Shown here in pieces: positions 35,139-43,613 of a DNA stretch of 64,000 nt (positions are counted from its first letter, which is position 1; every line of letters starts with the position of its first letter). A program made the position numbers and the translations under genes. Source of the stretch: Lentilactobacillus fungorum (GTDB taxonomy: Bacteria > Bacillota > Bacilli > Lactobacillales > Lactobacillaceae); assembly GCF_016860605.1 (NCBI RefSeq), contig NZ_BNJR01000016.1, positions 248,001-312,000 on the forward strand, read 5' to 3'. Below the pieces are notes generated by a model. It was given only the letters and a program-made list of their open reading frames with translations, did no database searches and had not been told where the DNA came from.

Positions 35139-36182
35139 ATGACAAAAAAGTTTATGTCAAAAGAGAAGTATCATAGAATGATGGCTTTATCAGATGATCA
35201 TGGCGTTATCAATGCGATGGCGCTAGATCAACGTGGATCGCTTGTGAAGGGCATGAAAACAGCTGCCGAAAAATACGGGAAAGTTTTCAAAATGGATATG
35301 GTTTATGACTTCAAAGAAATCGTTTCAAAGGAATTAAGCCAGTTAAGTTCAGCTATTTTGCTCGATGATCAAATGGGCTTTAAAGGCATTAAAGCTAAAA
35401 GTGAAGATACTGGGTTAATTATGTCGTATGAAAAAACGGGATATGATGCTGATACACCTGGACGGTTACCTAGCTTGATTCCAGATCAGTCTGCGCAAAT
35501 TATGGTTCAACGCGGTGCGGATGCTTTAAAGGTACTGGTTTACTATAATCCCAATGACCCAGATGAAATTAATGACGTCAAAAAGGCCTTTGCGCAACGC
35601 TACGGAACGGAAGGACTTGGCGCACAGACCCCGACGTTCTTTGAAATTGTCACTTATGATGACAAATTGGACAGTAAATCTTTTGAATTTGCAAAAATCA
35701 AGCCGGAGCTCGTCTTGAAGTCTGTTCAAGAATTCACTCAAGATAAGTATCACATTGATGTCTTAAAAGTTGAAGTGCCTTTTAACCCAACCTTTGTAAA
35801 GGGCTGGTCAGATAGTGATAACTATGCTTATACAGAAGATCAGGCCAAGGATTACTTTAAACAACTTGATGACGAGATGACCCGACCATACATCTTCTTA
35901 AGCGGTGGCGTGCCAACCCCTATTTTTCAGCGTCAATTAAAATTGGCTGGTCAAGCCGGTGCCAAGTTTAACGGCGTCCTTAGTGGCCGAGCAACCTGGT
36001 TAGAGAGTGTTGATATCTGGATTAAGGATGGCAAGGATGGATTAGTTGATTGGTTGAGAAATAAAGGGGTTCAAAACGTAAAGGAACTTACTGAAATCTT
36101 ATCTGAGAATGCAACCCCATGGTTTGAAGCATATGGGGGGATGGACAACATTGAAGTAGTAGATACGTCAGATTTAAAATAA
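35139..36182 (+). CDS. lacD: Tagatose-1,6-bisphosphate aldolase
   Basis: A 347-residue class I aldolase of the LacD family. Seen: the ALDQRGSLVKGM motif at the N-terminus, the Schiff-base lysine in HIDVLKVEVPF (about 210), SGGVPTPIFQRQLKLA and FNGVLSGRATW. It splits tagatose 1,6-bisphosphate (or fructose bisphosphate) into DHAP and glyceraldehyde 3-phosphate. The rest of the tagatose pathway is absent here. The longer frame from 35091 overlaps the promoter; GAGGTGG supports ATG 35139. Confidence 0.9.
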   Translation: MTKKFMSKEKYHRMMALSDDHGVINAMALDQRGSLVKGMKTAAEKYGKVFKMDMVYDFKEIVSKELSQLSSAILLDDQMGFKGIKAKSEDTGLIMSYEKTGYDADTPGRLPSLIPDQSAQIMVQRGADALKVLVYYNPNDPDEINDVKKAFAQRYGTEGLGAQTPTFFEIVTYDDKLDSKSFEFAKIKPELVLKSVQEFTQDKYHIDVLKVEVPFNPTFVKGWSDSDNYAYTEDQAKDYFKQLDDEMTRPYIFLSGGVPTPIFQRQLKLAGQAGAKFNGVLSGRATWLESVDIWIKDGKDGLVDWLRNKGVQNVKELTEILSENATPWFEAYGGMDNIEVVDTSDLK

Positions 36183-36196
36183 AACGATACTAGATG

Positions 36197-36225
36197 TTGA
36201 ACCTAAGCTGGCTAACTAGTACAAT
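36197..36225 (+). promoter_or_regulatory. Promoter of the deoxynucleoside kinase gene
   Basis: TTGAAC (36197-36202), 17 bp, TACAAT (36220-36225). Confidence 0.6.
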
Positions 36226-36271
36226 ATGTTGAGTGTTACTCAATTATTTCACTTTAGTTAGGGGATTAAAC

Positions 36272-36910
36272 ATGCTTGTATTAGCTGGAACTATTGGCGC
36301 AGGGAAGACGTCGTTAACTCAAATGCTGTCAAAACACTTGGGGACACCTGCTTACTACGAATCTGTCGAGCATAATCGGATTTTGCCGCTTTTTTACAAA
36401 GATCCCAAAAAATATGCGTTTTTACTGCAAATTGATTTTTTGAATCGCCGCATGGATGACATTAAAAAGGCTTGGCAGAATGATGAAAGTGTCCTTGACC
36501 GCTCAATCTTTGAAGACTCGTTATTGTTTCATTTGAATGCCGATTTAGGCCGGGCGACCGAAACGGAAGTCACCATTTATGATTCTTTGCTTCAAAACAT
36601 GATGCAAGAGCTTCCAGAGACACCCCATAGTAAGAATCCAGACTTACTGATTCATATCAATATTTCATTTGAAACGATGCTTAGAAGAATTAAAAAGCGT
36701 GGCCGAACGTATGAACAAGTTGACAAGGATCCTAGCCTTTATCAGTATTATAAAGACCTCAATGAACGCTATCAGCAGTGGTTTGCGGACTATGATAAAT
36801 CTCCTAAAATTCAAATTGATGGTGATCAATATGATTTTGTCGAAAATGACCAAGATAAGGCTCGGGTGATTCAGATAATTGATCATAAAATAGCTCAGCT
36901 AGCGATTTAA
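36272..36910 (+). CDS. Deoxynucleoside kinase (dAK/dGK family)
   Basis: A 212-residue nucleotide-salvage kinase: P-loop GTIGAGKTSL at residue 6, catalytic DRSIFED, RRMDD substrate segment and the lid RIKKRGRTYEQ. It phosphorylates deoxyadenosine, deoxyguanosine or deoxycytidine with ATP. Lactobacilli commonly have such kinases; only one copy is seen here. AGGGGA precedes ATG 36272; the longer TTG frame is rejected. Confidence 0.9.
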   Translation: MLVLAGTIGAGKTSLTQMLSKHLGTPAYYESVEHNRILPLFYKDPKKYAFLLQIDFLNRRMDDIKKAWQNDESVLDRSIFEDSLLFHLNADLGRATETEVTIYDSLLQNMMQELPETPHSKNPDLLIHINISFETMLRRIKKRGRTYEQVDKDPSLYQYYKDLNERYQQWFADYDKSPKIQIDGDQYDFVENDQDKARVIQIIDHKIAQLAI

Positions 36911-36954
36911 CGACTTGTAGTTTGGCCGCTGGTTAGTTATAATCAAATTAGATT

Positions 36955-37160
36955 AAAACGTTTCGTGCCTATTTAAGTAGACTTTAGAGAGACAATGGTT
37001 GGTGAAAATTGCCGTCGAACATTCCAGCATGAATAAACGGGCGGGTAATGCCGCACGGAGTATGCCGTTACCATACTAGAGAGCTCAGCGATTAGGTTAG
37101 CTGAGAACTTGGGTGGTACCGCGAAAAGGATCCTTCGTCCCAGTGACGTTGGGTCTTTCT
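36955..37160 (+). ncRNA. T-box leader of serS
   Basis: T-box motif GGGTGGTACCGCG (37111-37123) followed by GATCCTTCGTCCC; stem I has AGAGAGA and a GGTTGGTG apical loop. The terminator uses CCCA/TGGG with outer AAAGGA/TCTTT, then T-rich. The likely specifier region CATTCCAGCATG contains two Ser codons (UCC, AGC) but I cannot place the codon exactly. Serine specificity rests on the downstream gene. The promoter is probably near 36940. Confidence 0.85.
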
Positions 37161-37167
37161 TTGTGTT

Positions 37168-37416
37168 TTAGGACAGCTGTGCAAAGCAGAAAGCTGCACC
37201 TAGATCCTCTTGGTCAGAAATCCAAGCCCGTGATTTCCAATCAAGAGGACTTATGCTCCGCTTTCTAGACGCTTTGCTCCGCTCACTTTATTAGGACAGC
37301 TTCGTCAGGCAGAAAGCTACACATAAGCCTACTTGTCCAAAAATCCAAGCCCGGGATTTCTGGGCAAGTAAACTTATGCTCCGCTTTCTAAGTGCCTGAC
37401 TCCGCTCACTTTATTC
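37168..37416 (+). repeat. Array F: two palindromic repeat units between serS T-box and serS
   Basis: Units start at 37168 and 37291; the array ends at the serS ribosome site TTTGGAGG (37417-37424). Unit 2 has outer arms GTCAGGC/GCCTGAC, a third compensated variant beside GCAAAGC/GCTTTGC and GCCAGGC/GCCTGGC. Inner arms: CCTCTTGG/TCAAGAGG and CTACTTG/CAAGTAA. Sense orientation. Confidence 0.9.
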
Positions 37417-37431
37417 TTTGGAGGAATTTAG

Positions 37432-38715
37432 ATGCTAGATATTAAACAAATTAGAAAAGATCCAGACTTTACAAAGAAAAAATTAGCAACCAGAGGTATT
37501 AAACCAGAAACAATTGATGAATTACTGGATTATGATGCAAAGCGTCGAGACTTAATTGTTCAGTCAGAATCACTAAAGGCGACAAGAAATGATGTCTCTG
37601 AGAAAATTTCACAGCTTAAACGTAATAAAGCGGATGCTAGTGATGCAATTGAACAAATGAAGCAGACTGGCCAAAAAATTAAGGCGTTAGATGATCAACT
37701 TCGCCAAATTGAAGAACAAGAACATGATTTAGCTGCTCACCTGCCAAATATTCCAGCTGATGGGGTACCAGTTTCGTTGACTGAGGAGGGTGCTGTTGAG
37801 CTTCGCAAAGTTGGTCAGATCCCATCATTTGGGTTTAAGCCCAAGCACCACTGGGAGATTGGTGAAGATCTTGGTATTTTAGATTTTGAACGGGCTGCAA
37901 AAGTTTCCGGCAGTCGGTTTGTTTATTACATCGGTGACGGGGCTTTACTCGAAAGGGCGGTTTATAATTTTTATTTGGATCAAAATACGGCTGCTGGCTA
38001 CCAAGAAGTGATTCCGCCTTACATGGTGAATGATGATTCGATGTATGGAACTGGCCAATTTCCGAAGTTTTTGGAAACTAAAGCCGGCTATGAACTGGCA
38101 GGCACCGATTTAACGATGATTCCAACCGCAGAAGTGCCGTTGGTTAACTATTATCGAAATGAAGTTATCCCGGAAGAAAAACTGCCAGTATCCTTTACGG
38201 CTTTGTCACCAGCGTTCCGTTCCGAAGCCGGAAGCGCTGGTCGAGACACTAAGGGGCTTATTCGTCTCCATCAATTTAACAAGGTTGAAATGGTGAAGTT
38301 TACCAAACCGGAAGATTCTTGGAAGGCGTTGGAACAAATTACCCATCAAGCCGAAGAGAACTTGCAAAAATTGGGCTTGGCTTACCATGTCATCACGCTT
38401 ACCACCAGTGACATGAGCTTCACAGCCGCGATGACTCATGATCTAGAAGTTTGGTTCCCAGCCCAAGACAAGTATCGAGAAATTTCGAGCTGTTCCAACA
38501 CTACCGATTTTCAAGCCCGTCGTTCGCACATTCAGTATCGTGATGAAGATGGCAAACTTCACTTTGTGCATACTTTGAATGGTTCTGGCTTGGCAGTTGG
38601 CCGAACGGTTGCTGCGATTTTGGAAAATTATCAAAATGAAGATGGTTCGGTAACAATTCCAGAAGTATTGCGGCCGTACATGCACGGGAAAACTAAAATT
38701 GAAAAACAAAAATAA
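37432..38715 (+). CDS. serS: Seryl-tRNA synthetase
   Basis: A 427-residue class II synthetase: an N-terminal coiled-coil arm (about 27-100, charged helices that hold the tRNA variable arm), motif 2 in [21 protein letters not shown] and motif 3 in [14 protein letters not shown]. Length is normal. GGAGG at 37420-37424, after repeat array F, precedes ATG. Controlled by the upstream T-box. Confidence 0.96.
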   Translation: MLDIKQIRKDPDFTKKKLATRGIKPETIDELLDYDAKRRDLIVQSESLKATRNDVSEKISQLKRNKADASDAIEQMKQTGQKIKALDDQLRQIEEQEHDLAAHLPNIPADGVPVSLTEEGAVELRKVGQIPSFGFKPKHHWEIGEDLGILDFERAAKVSGSRFVYYIGDGALLERAVYNFYLDQNTAAGYQEVIPPYMVNDDSMYGTGQFPKFLETKAGYELAGTDLTMIPTAEVPLVNYYRNEVIPEEKLPVSFTALSPAFRSEAGSAGRDTKGLIRLHQFNKVEMVKFTKPEDSWKALEQITHQAEENLQKLGLAYHVITLTTSDMSFTAAMTHDLEVWFPAQDKYREISSCSNTTDFQARRSHIQYRDEDGKLHFVHTLNGSGLAVGRTVAAILENYQNEDGSVTIPEVLRPYMHGKTKIEKQK

Positions 38716-38745
38716 TCACTGCAGAAATTGGCGTAGTTAATAGAT

Positions 38746-38893
38746 GTAACCGGGAATGAGTTTTTCCGGTTACGCGGTCTTACTTAGATCCCCCATCTTT
38801 GTATATTCCGTTACCGTTTCCCAGTATCCCTTCTCTAGGATCATTGCTTAGAGAAGCTGAGCGGAGAGCAGAAATGTTCTTCGCTTTTTATTT
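38746..38893 (+). terminator. Two hairpins after serS, the second a terminator
   Basis: GTAACCGG/CCGGTTAC (38746-38773) has no T run. AGCGGAGA/TCTTCGCT (38860-38885) is followed by TTTTATTTT and is a good intrinsic terminator. Between them CTTCTCTA/TAGAGAAG forms a third hairpin. The rest of 38715-39022 has no gene. Confidence 0.65.
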
Positions 38894-39021
38894 TGTCAGA
38901 AAAGTTTCAAAAAAATGCAAATTGGACTAGCATTGTTTTCCAGGATAGGATATAATATTTTTTGTCGGAAAATGACTAGATCAACTAACTATTGTGCCAG
39001 TTAAAATTTTTAAAATAGTTC

Positions 39022-39051
39022 TTGACTTGTTTGAACTGGTAATGGTAAAAT
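39022..39051 (+). promoter_or_regulatory. Promoter of the tRNA cluster
   Basis: TTGACT (39022-39027), 18 bp, TAAAAT (39046-39051), about 50 bp before the first tRNA. Confidence 0.65.
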
Positions 39052-39102
39052 TTAATAGTTGTGTTGATGGTGTTGCTACCAACATGTTTCAATTAGTTTC
39101 AT

Positions 39103-39175
39103 GGAGGATTAGCTCAGCTGGGAGAGCATCTGCCTTACAAGCAGGAGGTCACAGGTTCGATCCCTGTATCCTCCA
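39103..39175 (+). tRNA. tRNA-Val (anticodon TAC)
   Basis: Cloverleaf with acceptor GGAGGAT/ATCCTCC, anticodon loop CTTACAA and T-loop GGTTCGATCC; first gene of the cluster. CCA not encoded. Confidence 0.95.
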
Positions 39176-39177
39176 TT

Positions 39178-39250
39178 GAGCCGTTAGCTCAGTTGGTAGA
39201 GCATCTGACTTTTAATCAGAGGGTCGGCAGTTCGAGACTGCCACGGCTCA
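39178..39250 (+). tRNA. tRNA-Lys (anticodon TTT)
   Basis: Acceptor GAGCCGT/ACGGCTC, anticodon loop CTTTTAA, T-arm GGCAGTTCGAGACTGCC. Two bases after tRNA-Val. Confidence 0.95.
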
Positions 39251-39271
39251 TTGCCAGTTTTTTTGAACAAT

Positions 39272-39353
39272 GCGGGCGTGGCGGAACTGGCAGACGCGCT
39301 AGATTTAGGTTCTAGTGTCTTATGACGTGGGGGTTCGAATCCCTTCGCCCGCA
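39272..39353 (+). tRNA. tRNA-Leu (anticodon TAG)
   Basis: Class II tRNA with a long variable arm (TGTCTTATGACGT); acceptor GCGGGCG/CGCCCGC, anticodon loop ending TTTAGGT. Confidence 0.95.
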
Positions 39354-39383
39354 TAGGTACTGGTTACCTAATAACATCATTAT

Positions 39384-39457
39384 GCCGACTTAGCTCAGTT
39401 GGTTAGAGCGCTTCACTAGTAATGAAGAGGTCGGGCGTTCGAATCGTCTAGTCGGCA
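39384..39457 (+). tRNA. tRNA-Thr (anticodon AGT)
   Basis: Acceptor GCCGACT/AGTCGGC; anticodon stem CTTCA/TGAAG with loop CTAGTAA, giving A at the wobble position. Confidence 0.92.
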
Positions 39458-39461
39458 TTTT

Positions 39462-39533
39462 GCGGAAGTAGTTCAGTGGTAGAACATCACCTTGCCATGG
39501 TGGGGGTCGCGGGTTCGAATCCCGTCTTCCGCT
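39462..39533 (+). tRNA. tRNA-Gly (anticodon GCC)
   Basis: Acceptor GCGGAAG/CTTCCGC, anticodon loop TTGCCAT, T-arm CGGGTTCGAATCCCG. Confidence 0.95.
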
Positions 39534-39583
39534 TCAATCAGCAAGTACATATATTGATTGAGGTTTAATTGAATAGTTTATTA

Positions 39584-39658
39584 TGCACCCATAGCGCAAC
39601 TGGATAGAGTGTCTGACTACGAATCAGAAGGTTGTAGGTTCGACTCCTACTGGGTGCA
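39584..39658 (+). tRNA. tRNA-Arg (anticodon ACG)
   Basis: Acceptor GCACCCA/TGGGTGC, anticodon loop CTACGAA (inosine expected at position 34), T-arm GTAGGTTCGACTCCTAC. Confidence 0.95.
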
Positions 39659-39677
39659 TTTTTTGTTGCATTGTTTT

Positions 39678-39751
39678 CGGGAAGTAGCTCAGCTTGGTAG
39701 AGCACCTGGTTTGGGACCAGGGGGTCGCAGGTTCGAATCCTGTCTTCCCGA
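39678..39751 (+). tRNA. tRNA-Pro (anticodon TGG)
   Basis: Acceptor CGGGAAG/CTTCCCG, anticodon loop TTTGGGA, T-arm GCAGGTTCGAATCCTGT. Confidence 0.95.
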
Positions 39752-39810
39752 CTTTTTTACCAGAATTATTTGTGGTATATTGGTGGTATTAGTTGAATAT
39801 TGTTAATCAT

Positions 39811-39884
39811 CGGGAAGTAGCTCAGCTTGGTAGAGCACTACGTTCGGGACGTAGGGGTCGCAAGTTCAAATCTTGTTTTCCCGA
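39811..39884 (+). tRNA. tRNA-Pro (anticodon CGG)
   Basis: Acceptor and D-arm almost identical to the preceding tRNA-Pro, but the anticodon loop is TTCGGGA and the T-arm is CAAGTTCAAATCTTG; the acceptor ends in a G-T wobble. A T run after 39884 may terminate the cluster. Confidence 0.92.
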
Positions 39885-39894
39885 TTTTTTTGTC

Positions 39895-40335
39895 CCCTCA
39901 ATTATGATACGGCTTGCTGTTAGTAATCCAAAATAGATTATCAATGGGCACTTACTGAGGCCGCTGGATCAAAAAGATGTGCCATTAGGTAAAGTTTGAT
40001 ACCTAACTGCTGTTAGGGCTTAAGTTGTTAAACCAAGACGGGTAAACCAGCATAGAAACTTCTTTCTTTTATATAGAAGAAAGAATAAAGATATCAAGAA
40101 TCCAAGCGCCCAGAGGCTGAGTAATTAAATCGAAGTGTGCCAAATCAGACAGAACCTGCGACATCAATCTTCTGTGGCGGGAATTCAGACTTGGGAATCG
40201 GGTGATTCAGCCTACCCAGGCAGGCCCGAGTAGAAAGCGATCCTTAAACTGTCGACCTAAAAGTTCAATTTAGGAATTTTCGACTAAGGTATTTAAGCGC
40301 CGTTTTTAACCACTTGAGTTTGTCCACTGAATCCT
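39895..40335. other. Unassigned non-coding stretch before ctsR, RNA-like
   Basis: About 440 bp with no open frame. It is relatively G/C-rich for an intergenic region and holds several hairpins: CTTTCTT/AAGAAAG (about 40067-40090) and a nested GTCGA-CCTAAA/TTTAGG-TCGAC (about 40253-40287). Purine-rich segments such as CCCAGAGGCTGAG and GGCAGGCCCGAGTAGAAAGCG look like RNA. It does not match tmRNA, RNase P RNA or SRP RNA as I know them. Confidence 0.4.
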
Positions 40336-40340
40336 TTTCC

Positions 40341-40389
40341 TTGCACTTTCCTCATACATTCGTATAATAATAGTCAATATTAGTCAAAG
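40341..40389 (+). promoter_or_regulatory. ctsR promoter with CtsR operator
   Basis: TTGCAC (40341-40346), 16 bp, TATAAT (40363-40368). Directly after, AGTCAATATTAGTCAAAG (40372-40389) closely fits the CtsR heptad repeat (GGTCAAA-N3-GGTCAAA), so ctsR-clpC is autoregulated by heat stress. Confidence 0.85.
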
Positions 40390-40402
40390 AATGGGTGATG
40401 AA

Positions 40403-40870
40403 ATGGCCGACGAAAATATTTCAGATTTAATTGAACGTTACTTAAAAGAAATACTTGCCGATAATGAACAGGTCAAGATTCGTCGTTCTGAAATTGCTGG
40501 TTTGTTTGACGTTGTTCCTTCCCAAATTAACTATGTGATTAATACGAGATTTACCATTCAAAATGGCTATATCGTGGAAAGCAAGCGTGGTGGCGGTGGG
40601 TACATTAGAATAGAAAAAGTCCGCTTATTAGATGATATTGACGTTTTAGACTCATTAATAGCCGCGATTGGAAACAAGTTATCCAAAAGAGATAGTGAAA
40701 CAATCGTTCAAACGTTATATAATAATGACTTAATTAATCGTCGGGAAGCCAGCATTATTTTAGCGGCGATTGATAAAGATGCGATTGACCTGAACAATAG
40801 CGATTTAACAGATATTATGAGAGCGAATATAATGATCTCAATACTGAATCGTTTACGTTACGAAGGATAG
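40403..40870 (+). CDS. ctsR: CtsR transcriptional repressor of class III stress genes
   Basis: 155 residues: winged-HTH N-terminal domain (EIAGLFDVVPSQINYVINTRF recognition region, ESKRGGGGYIRI wing with the Gly-rich heat-sensing turn) and a C-terminal dimerisation domain. It represses clp genes. The in-frame ATG at 40391 lies before the GGGTGAT ribosome site, so ATG 40403 is preferred. mcsA and mcsB, present in Bacillus, are absent between ctsR and clpC, as usual in lactobacilli. Confidence 0.94.
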   Translation: MADENISDLIERYLKEILADNEQVKIRRSEIAGLFDVVPSQINYVINTRFTIQNGYIVESKRGGGGYIRIEKVRLLDDIDVLDSLIAAIGNKLSKRDSETIVQTLYNNDLINRREASIILAAIDKDAIDLNNSDLTDIMRANIMISILNRLRYEG

Positions 40871-40885
40871 AAAGTGAGGGTGTCT

Positions 40886-43378
40886 ATGAATAATTTGTTT
40901 ACTCCAAGCGCTAAGAATGTTTTGACCATCGCTCAGGAACAAGCCAAAAAGTTTAAGCATCAGGCTATCGGTACTGAACACCTTTTACTAGGCCTTTTGA
41001 TCGAAACAAACGGAATCGCTTATAAAGCACTTCAGCAATTTTCAGTAACTGCAGAAGACATTACAGAAGAGGTCGAGCGCTTTGCCGGCTATGGCAATTT
41101 GAAGAATCTTTCAAGTAGCGATTATCTACCGTACTCACCAAAGGCAAAAGAAGTCTTGGCACAGGCGGGAGAATTTGCGAAAAAAAATGGTGTTCCTAAA
41201 GTAGGAACTGAGCACATTTTACTTTCACTTTTAACCGACGAAACAATCTTATCTTCAAGAATTTTAATTAACTTAGGCCTTGATTTATCACAAATCCGCA
41301 AGGTAACTTTGAGAAAAATGGGGATTAGTGGTGGCTCAATGGCTTCTAATATGGCTGCAAAGCAACGCGGTGGCCGTCAGTCGAAGCGAAATGAGTCTAA
41401 AACCCCAACGATTGATTCACTGGCCCGAGATTTAACTGAGCTGGCCCGCCAAGATCGACTTGACCCAACAATTGGCCGTGATTTGGAAGTTAAGCGGGTT
41501 GTTCAAATTTTGGCTCGCCGGACTAAGAATAATCCAGTTTTAATTGGTGAACCCGGCGTCGGAAAAACGGCGATTGCTGAAGGGTTGGCTGAAAGAATCG
41601 TGAAGGGCGAAGTCCCCGGCGACATGGTCAACAAACGCTTGATGATGCTCGATATGGGATCATTGGTTGCCGGCACTAAGTATCGTGGTGAATTTGAAGA
41701 CCGGCTCAAAAAAGTCATTGATGAGATTTATCAAGATGGCAATATTATTCTGTTCATTGATGAATTGCATACGCTGATTGGCGCTGGTGGCGCAGAAGGG
41801 GCCATTGATGCCTCGAATATCTTAAAACCAGCTTTGGCCCGTGGTGAGCTTCAATTAATTGGGGCTACTACTTTAGACGAGTACCAAAAGTACATTGAAT
41901 CAGATGCCGCATTGGAACGTCGTTTTGCCAAAGTAATGGTTGACGAACCAACCGCCGACGAAACTGTTCAAATTCTCAAGGGATTGCGGCCGAAGTATGA
42001 ACAGCATCATCACGTTGAGATTACGGATGATGCTGTTGAAACGGCGGTTAACCTTTCGAACCGCTACATTAGCGATCGCTTCTTACCAGATAAGGCGATT
42101 GACCTAATGGATGAGGCAGCTGCCAAAGTTCGAATTGATCATTTACAGAATTCAGATGCCGTTGATGATCATAAGCAACTATCAGAATTGTTGTCACAAC
42201 TAAATGAAGCATTGGTTGCCCAGGATTACGATAAAGCAGCTGAGCTTCGTAAAAAGGCCAACGCATTGCAAGATGAATTAGCCAAGGATAACCAAGTGGA
42301 TGATGGTGACGAAACCCATTATCCTGTTAAGGAAACCAGCCAAGATGTTGCCCAAATTGTCGCTGAATGGACAGGTATTCCGGTTACCCGACTAAGCAGA
42401 AGTGAAGCAGATCGCTTAGTTAATTTGGAAAAAGTGCTTCATAAGCGCGTTGTTGGTCAAGAAGAAGCAATTTCAGCGGTATCGCGGTCAATTAGACGAG
42501 CTCGTAGTGGGCTAAAAGATCCTAATCGACCAATTGGTTCGTTCATGTTCCTAGGACCGACCGGAGTTGGAAAAACCGAATTGGCTAAGGCCGTGGCCGA
42601 AGCAGTCTTTGGTTCTGAAGACGATATGATCAGAGTTGATATGAGTGAATTCATGGAGAAGTACTCAACGAGTCGATTGATTGGGTCCGCCCCAGGTTAC
42701 GTTGGCTACGATGAAGGTGGCCAATTGACTGAGAAAGTCCGTCAAAAGCCATACTCGGTTGTACTATTTGATGAAGTTGAAAAGGCACACCCAGATGTCT
42801 TTAACCTGTTACTACAAGTACTCGATGACGGGTACTTAACGGATTCAAAGGGACGCAAAATTGATTTTAGAAACACCGTTATCATCATGACTTCCAACTT
42901 GGGCGCCACGACCTTGCGAGACAAAAAGACCGTTGGGTTTGGTCAAGAGGACGCCAAGGAAGGCTACGATGAAATGAAAGACACGATTCAAGCAGCTTTG
43001 CGCAAGCAATTTAGGCCAGAATTCTTGAACCGAATTGACGAAGTCGTTGTCTTCCATTCATTAACCAAGGCGGAGTTGGGCCAGATCGTTCACTTAATGA
43101 CCAAGCCGGTGGTCAAGCGCATTCATGACCAGGGGATTGATATTAAGGTGACTAAAACAGCGATTGGCATCATTGCGGATCGCGGCTATGATCCACAATA
43201 CGGCGCACGGCCAATTCGGCGGGCAATTCAGACCGAACTTGAAGATAAGCTAAGCGCTAAGCTGCTCGCCAAAGAAATTGTTCCTGGTGATTCAGTAACC
43301 GTTGGTGGTCGCAACAAACAAATTACGATTTCGGTTAAAAAGCCGGATCGAAAGACACTGGTTAATAATAAAAAATAA
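40886..43378 (+). CDS. clpC: ATP-dependent Clp protease ATPase subunit ClpC
   Basis: An 830-residue Hsp100 unfoldase: double Clp_N domain (about 1-145), first AAA module with Walker [14 protein letters not shown], an M-domain/UVR-like region ([20 protein letters not shown], about 440-460), second AAA module with [12 protein letters not shown] and a ClpB_D2 C-terminus. It works with ClpP in degrading misfolded or tagged proteins. ATG 40886 with GAGGGTG preferred over GTG 40874. Co-transcribed with ctsR. Confidence 0.94.
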   Translation: MNNLFTPSAKNVLTIAQEQAKKFKHQAIGTEHLLLGLLIETNGIAYKALQQFSVTAEDITEEVERFAGYGNLKNLSSSDYLPYSPKAKEVLAQAGEFAKKNGVPKVGTEHILLSLLTDETILSSRILINLGLDLSQIRKVTLRKMGISGGSMASNMAAKQRGGRQSKRNESKTPTIDSLARDLTELARQDRLDPTIGRDLEVKRVVQILARRTKNNPVLIGEPGVGKTAIAEGLAERIVKGEVPGDMVNKRLMMLDMGSLVAGTKYRGEFEDRLKKVIDEIYQDGNIILFIDELHTLIGAGGAEGAIDASNILKPALARGELQLIGATTLDEYQKYIESDAALERRFAKVMVDEPTADETVQILKGLRPKYEQHHHVEITDDAVETAVNLSNRYISDRFLPDKAIDLMDEAAAKVRIDHLQNSDAVDDHKQLSELLSQLNEALVAQDYDKAAELRKKANALQDELAKDNQVDDGDETHYPVKETSQDVAQIVAEWTGIPVTRLSRSEADRLVNLEKVLHKRVVGQEEAISAVSRSIRRARSGLKDPNRPIGSFMFLGPTGVGKTELAKAVAEAVFGSEDDMIRVDMSEFMEKYSTSRLIGSAPGYVGYDEGGQLTEKVRQKPYSVVLFDEVEKAHPDVFNLLLQVLDDGYLTDSKGRKIDFRNTVIIMTSNLGATTLRDKKTVGFGQEDAKEGYDEMKDTIQAALRKQFRPEFLNRIDEVVVFHSLTKAELGQIVHLMTKPVVKRIHDQGIDIKVTKTAIGIIADRGYDPQYGARPIRRAIQTELEDKLSAKLLAKEIVPGDSVTVGGRNKQITISVKKPDRKTLVNNKK

Positions 43379-43400
43379 TTGTGGTTCAAAACAATATCAG

Positions 43401-43429
43401 TTGACATTTATGAAGTAAGTTGGTATATT
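43401..43429 (+). promoter_or_regulatory. Promoter of rpoBC
   Basis: TTGACA (43401-43406), 17 bp, TATATT (43424-43429); near-consensus, 22 bp after the clpC stop. Confidence 0.8.
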
Positions 43430-43436
43430 GTTAGTT

Positions 43437-43538
43437 GTATTTGTTGTGAATCGAAATGGTCGATGCGATCTATTGTCCGGATTGGCCTGCATAAAAAACC
43501 AAAAGCAAGTTGAGCTTGTTTTTGGATTTTTTTTGCTC
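43437..43538 (+). ncRNA. rpoB leader with structured element and intrinsic terminator
   Basis: After the promoter the leader has TCGAAATGGTCGA (43451 on), resembling what I remember of the Lacto-rpoB motif found before rpoB in Lactobacillales. An 11-bp stem CCAAAAGCAAG/CTTGTTTTTGG then comes before eight Ts (43499-43535). Since promoter and gene flank this terminator, rpoB expression may depend on readthrough. The stem could alternatively just end clpC transcripts. Confidence 0.6.
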
Positions 43539-43613
43539 AAAATCAACCAAAAAGGGCATTTGTAATCAAACTGTAACATTTCGATTCCGGAATTTTTTGG
43601 AGAGGTGAAAAAC

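Noticed and set aside
38835-38893. A reversed, decayed copy of the palindromic repeat
   Set aside because: Only CTGAGCGGAG and AGCAGAAA resemble the family; the rest is explained by a normal terminator hairpin.
39609-39806. A 65-codon frame across tRNAs
   Set aside because: It runs through tRNA-Arg and tRNA-Pro genes.
39895-40335. RNase P RNA, tmRNA, SRP RNA or a TPP/cobalamin riboswitch
   Set aside because: The diagnostic conserved blocks of these RNAs are not present, only short chance similarities.
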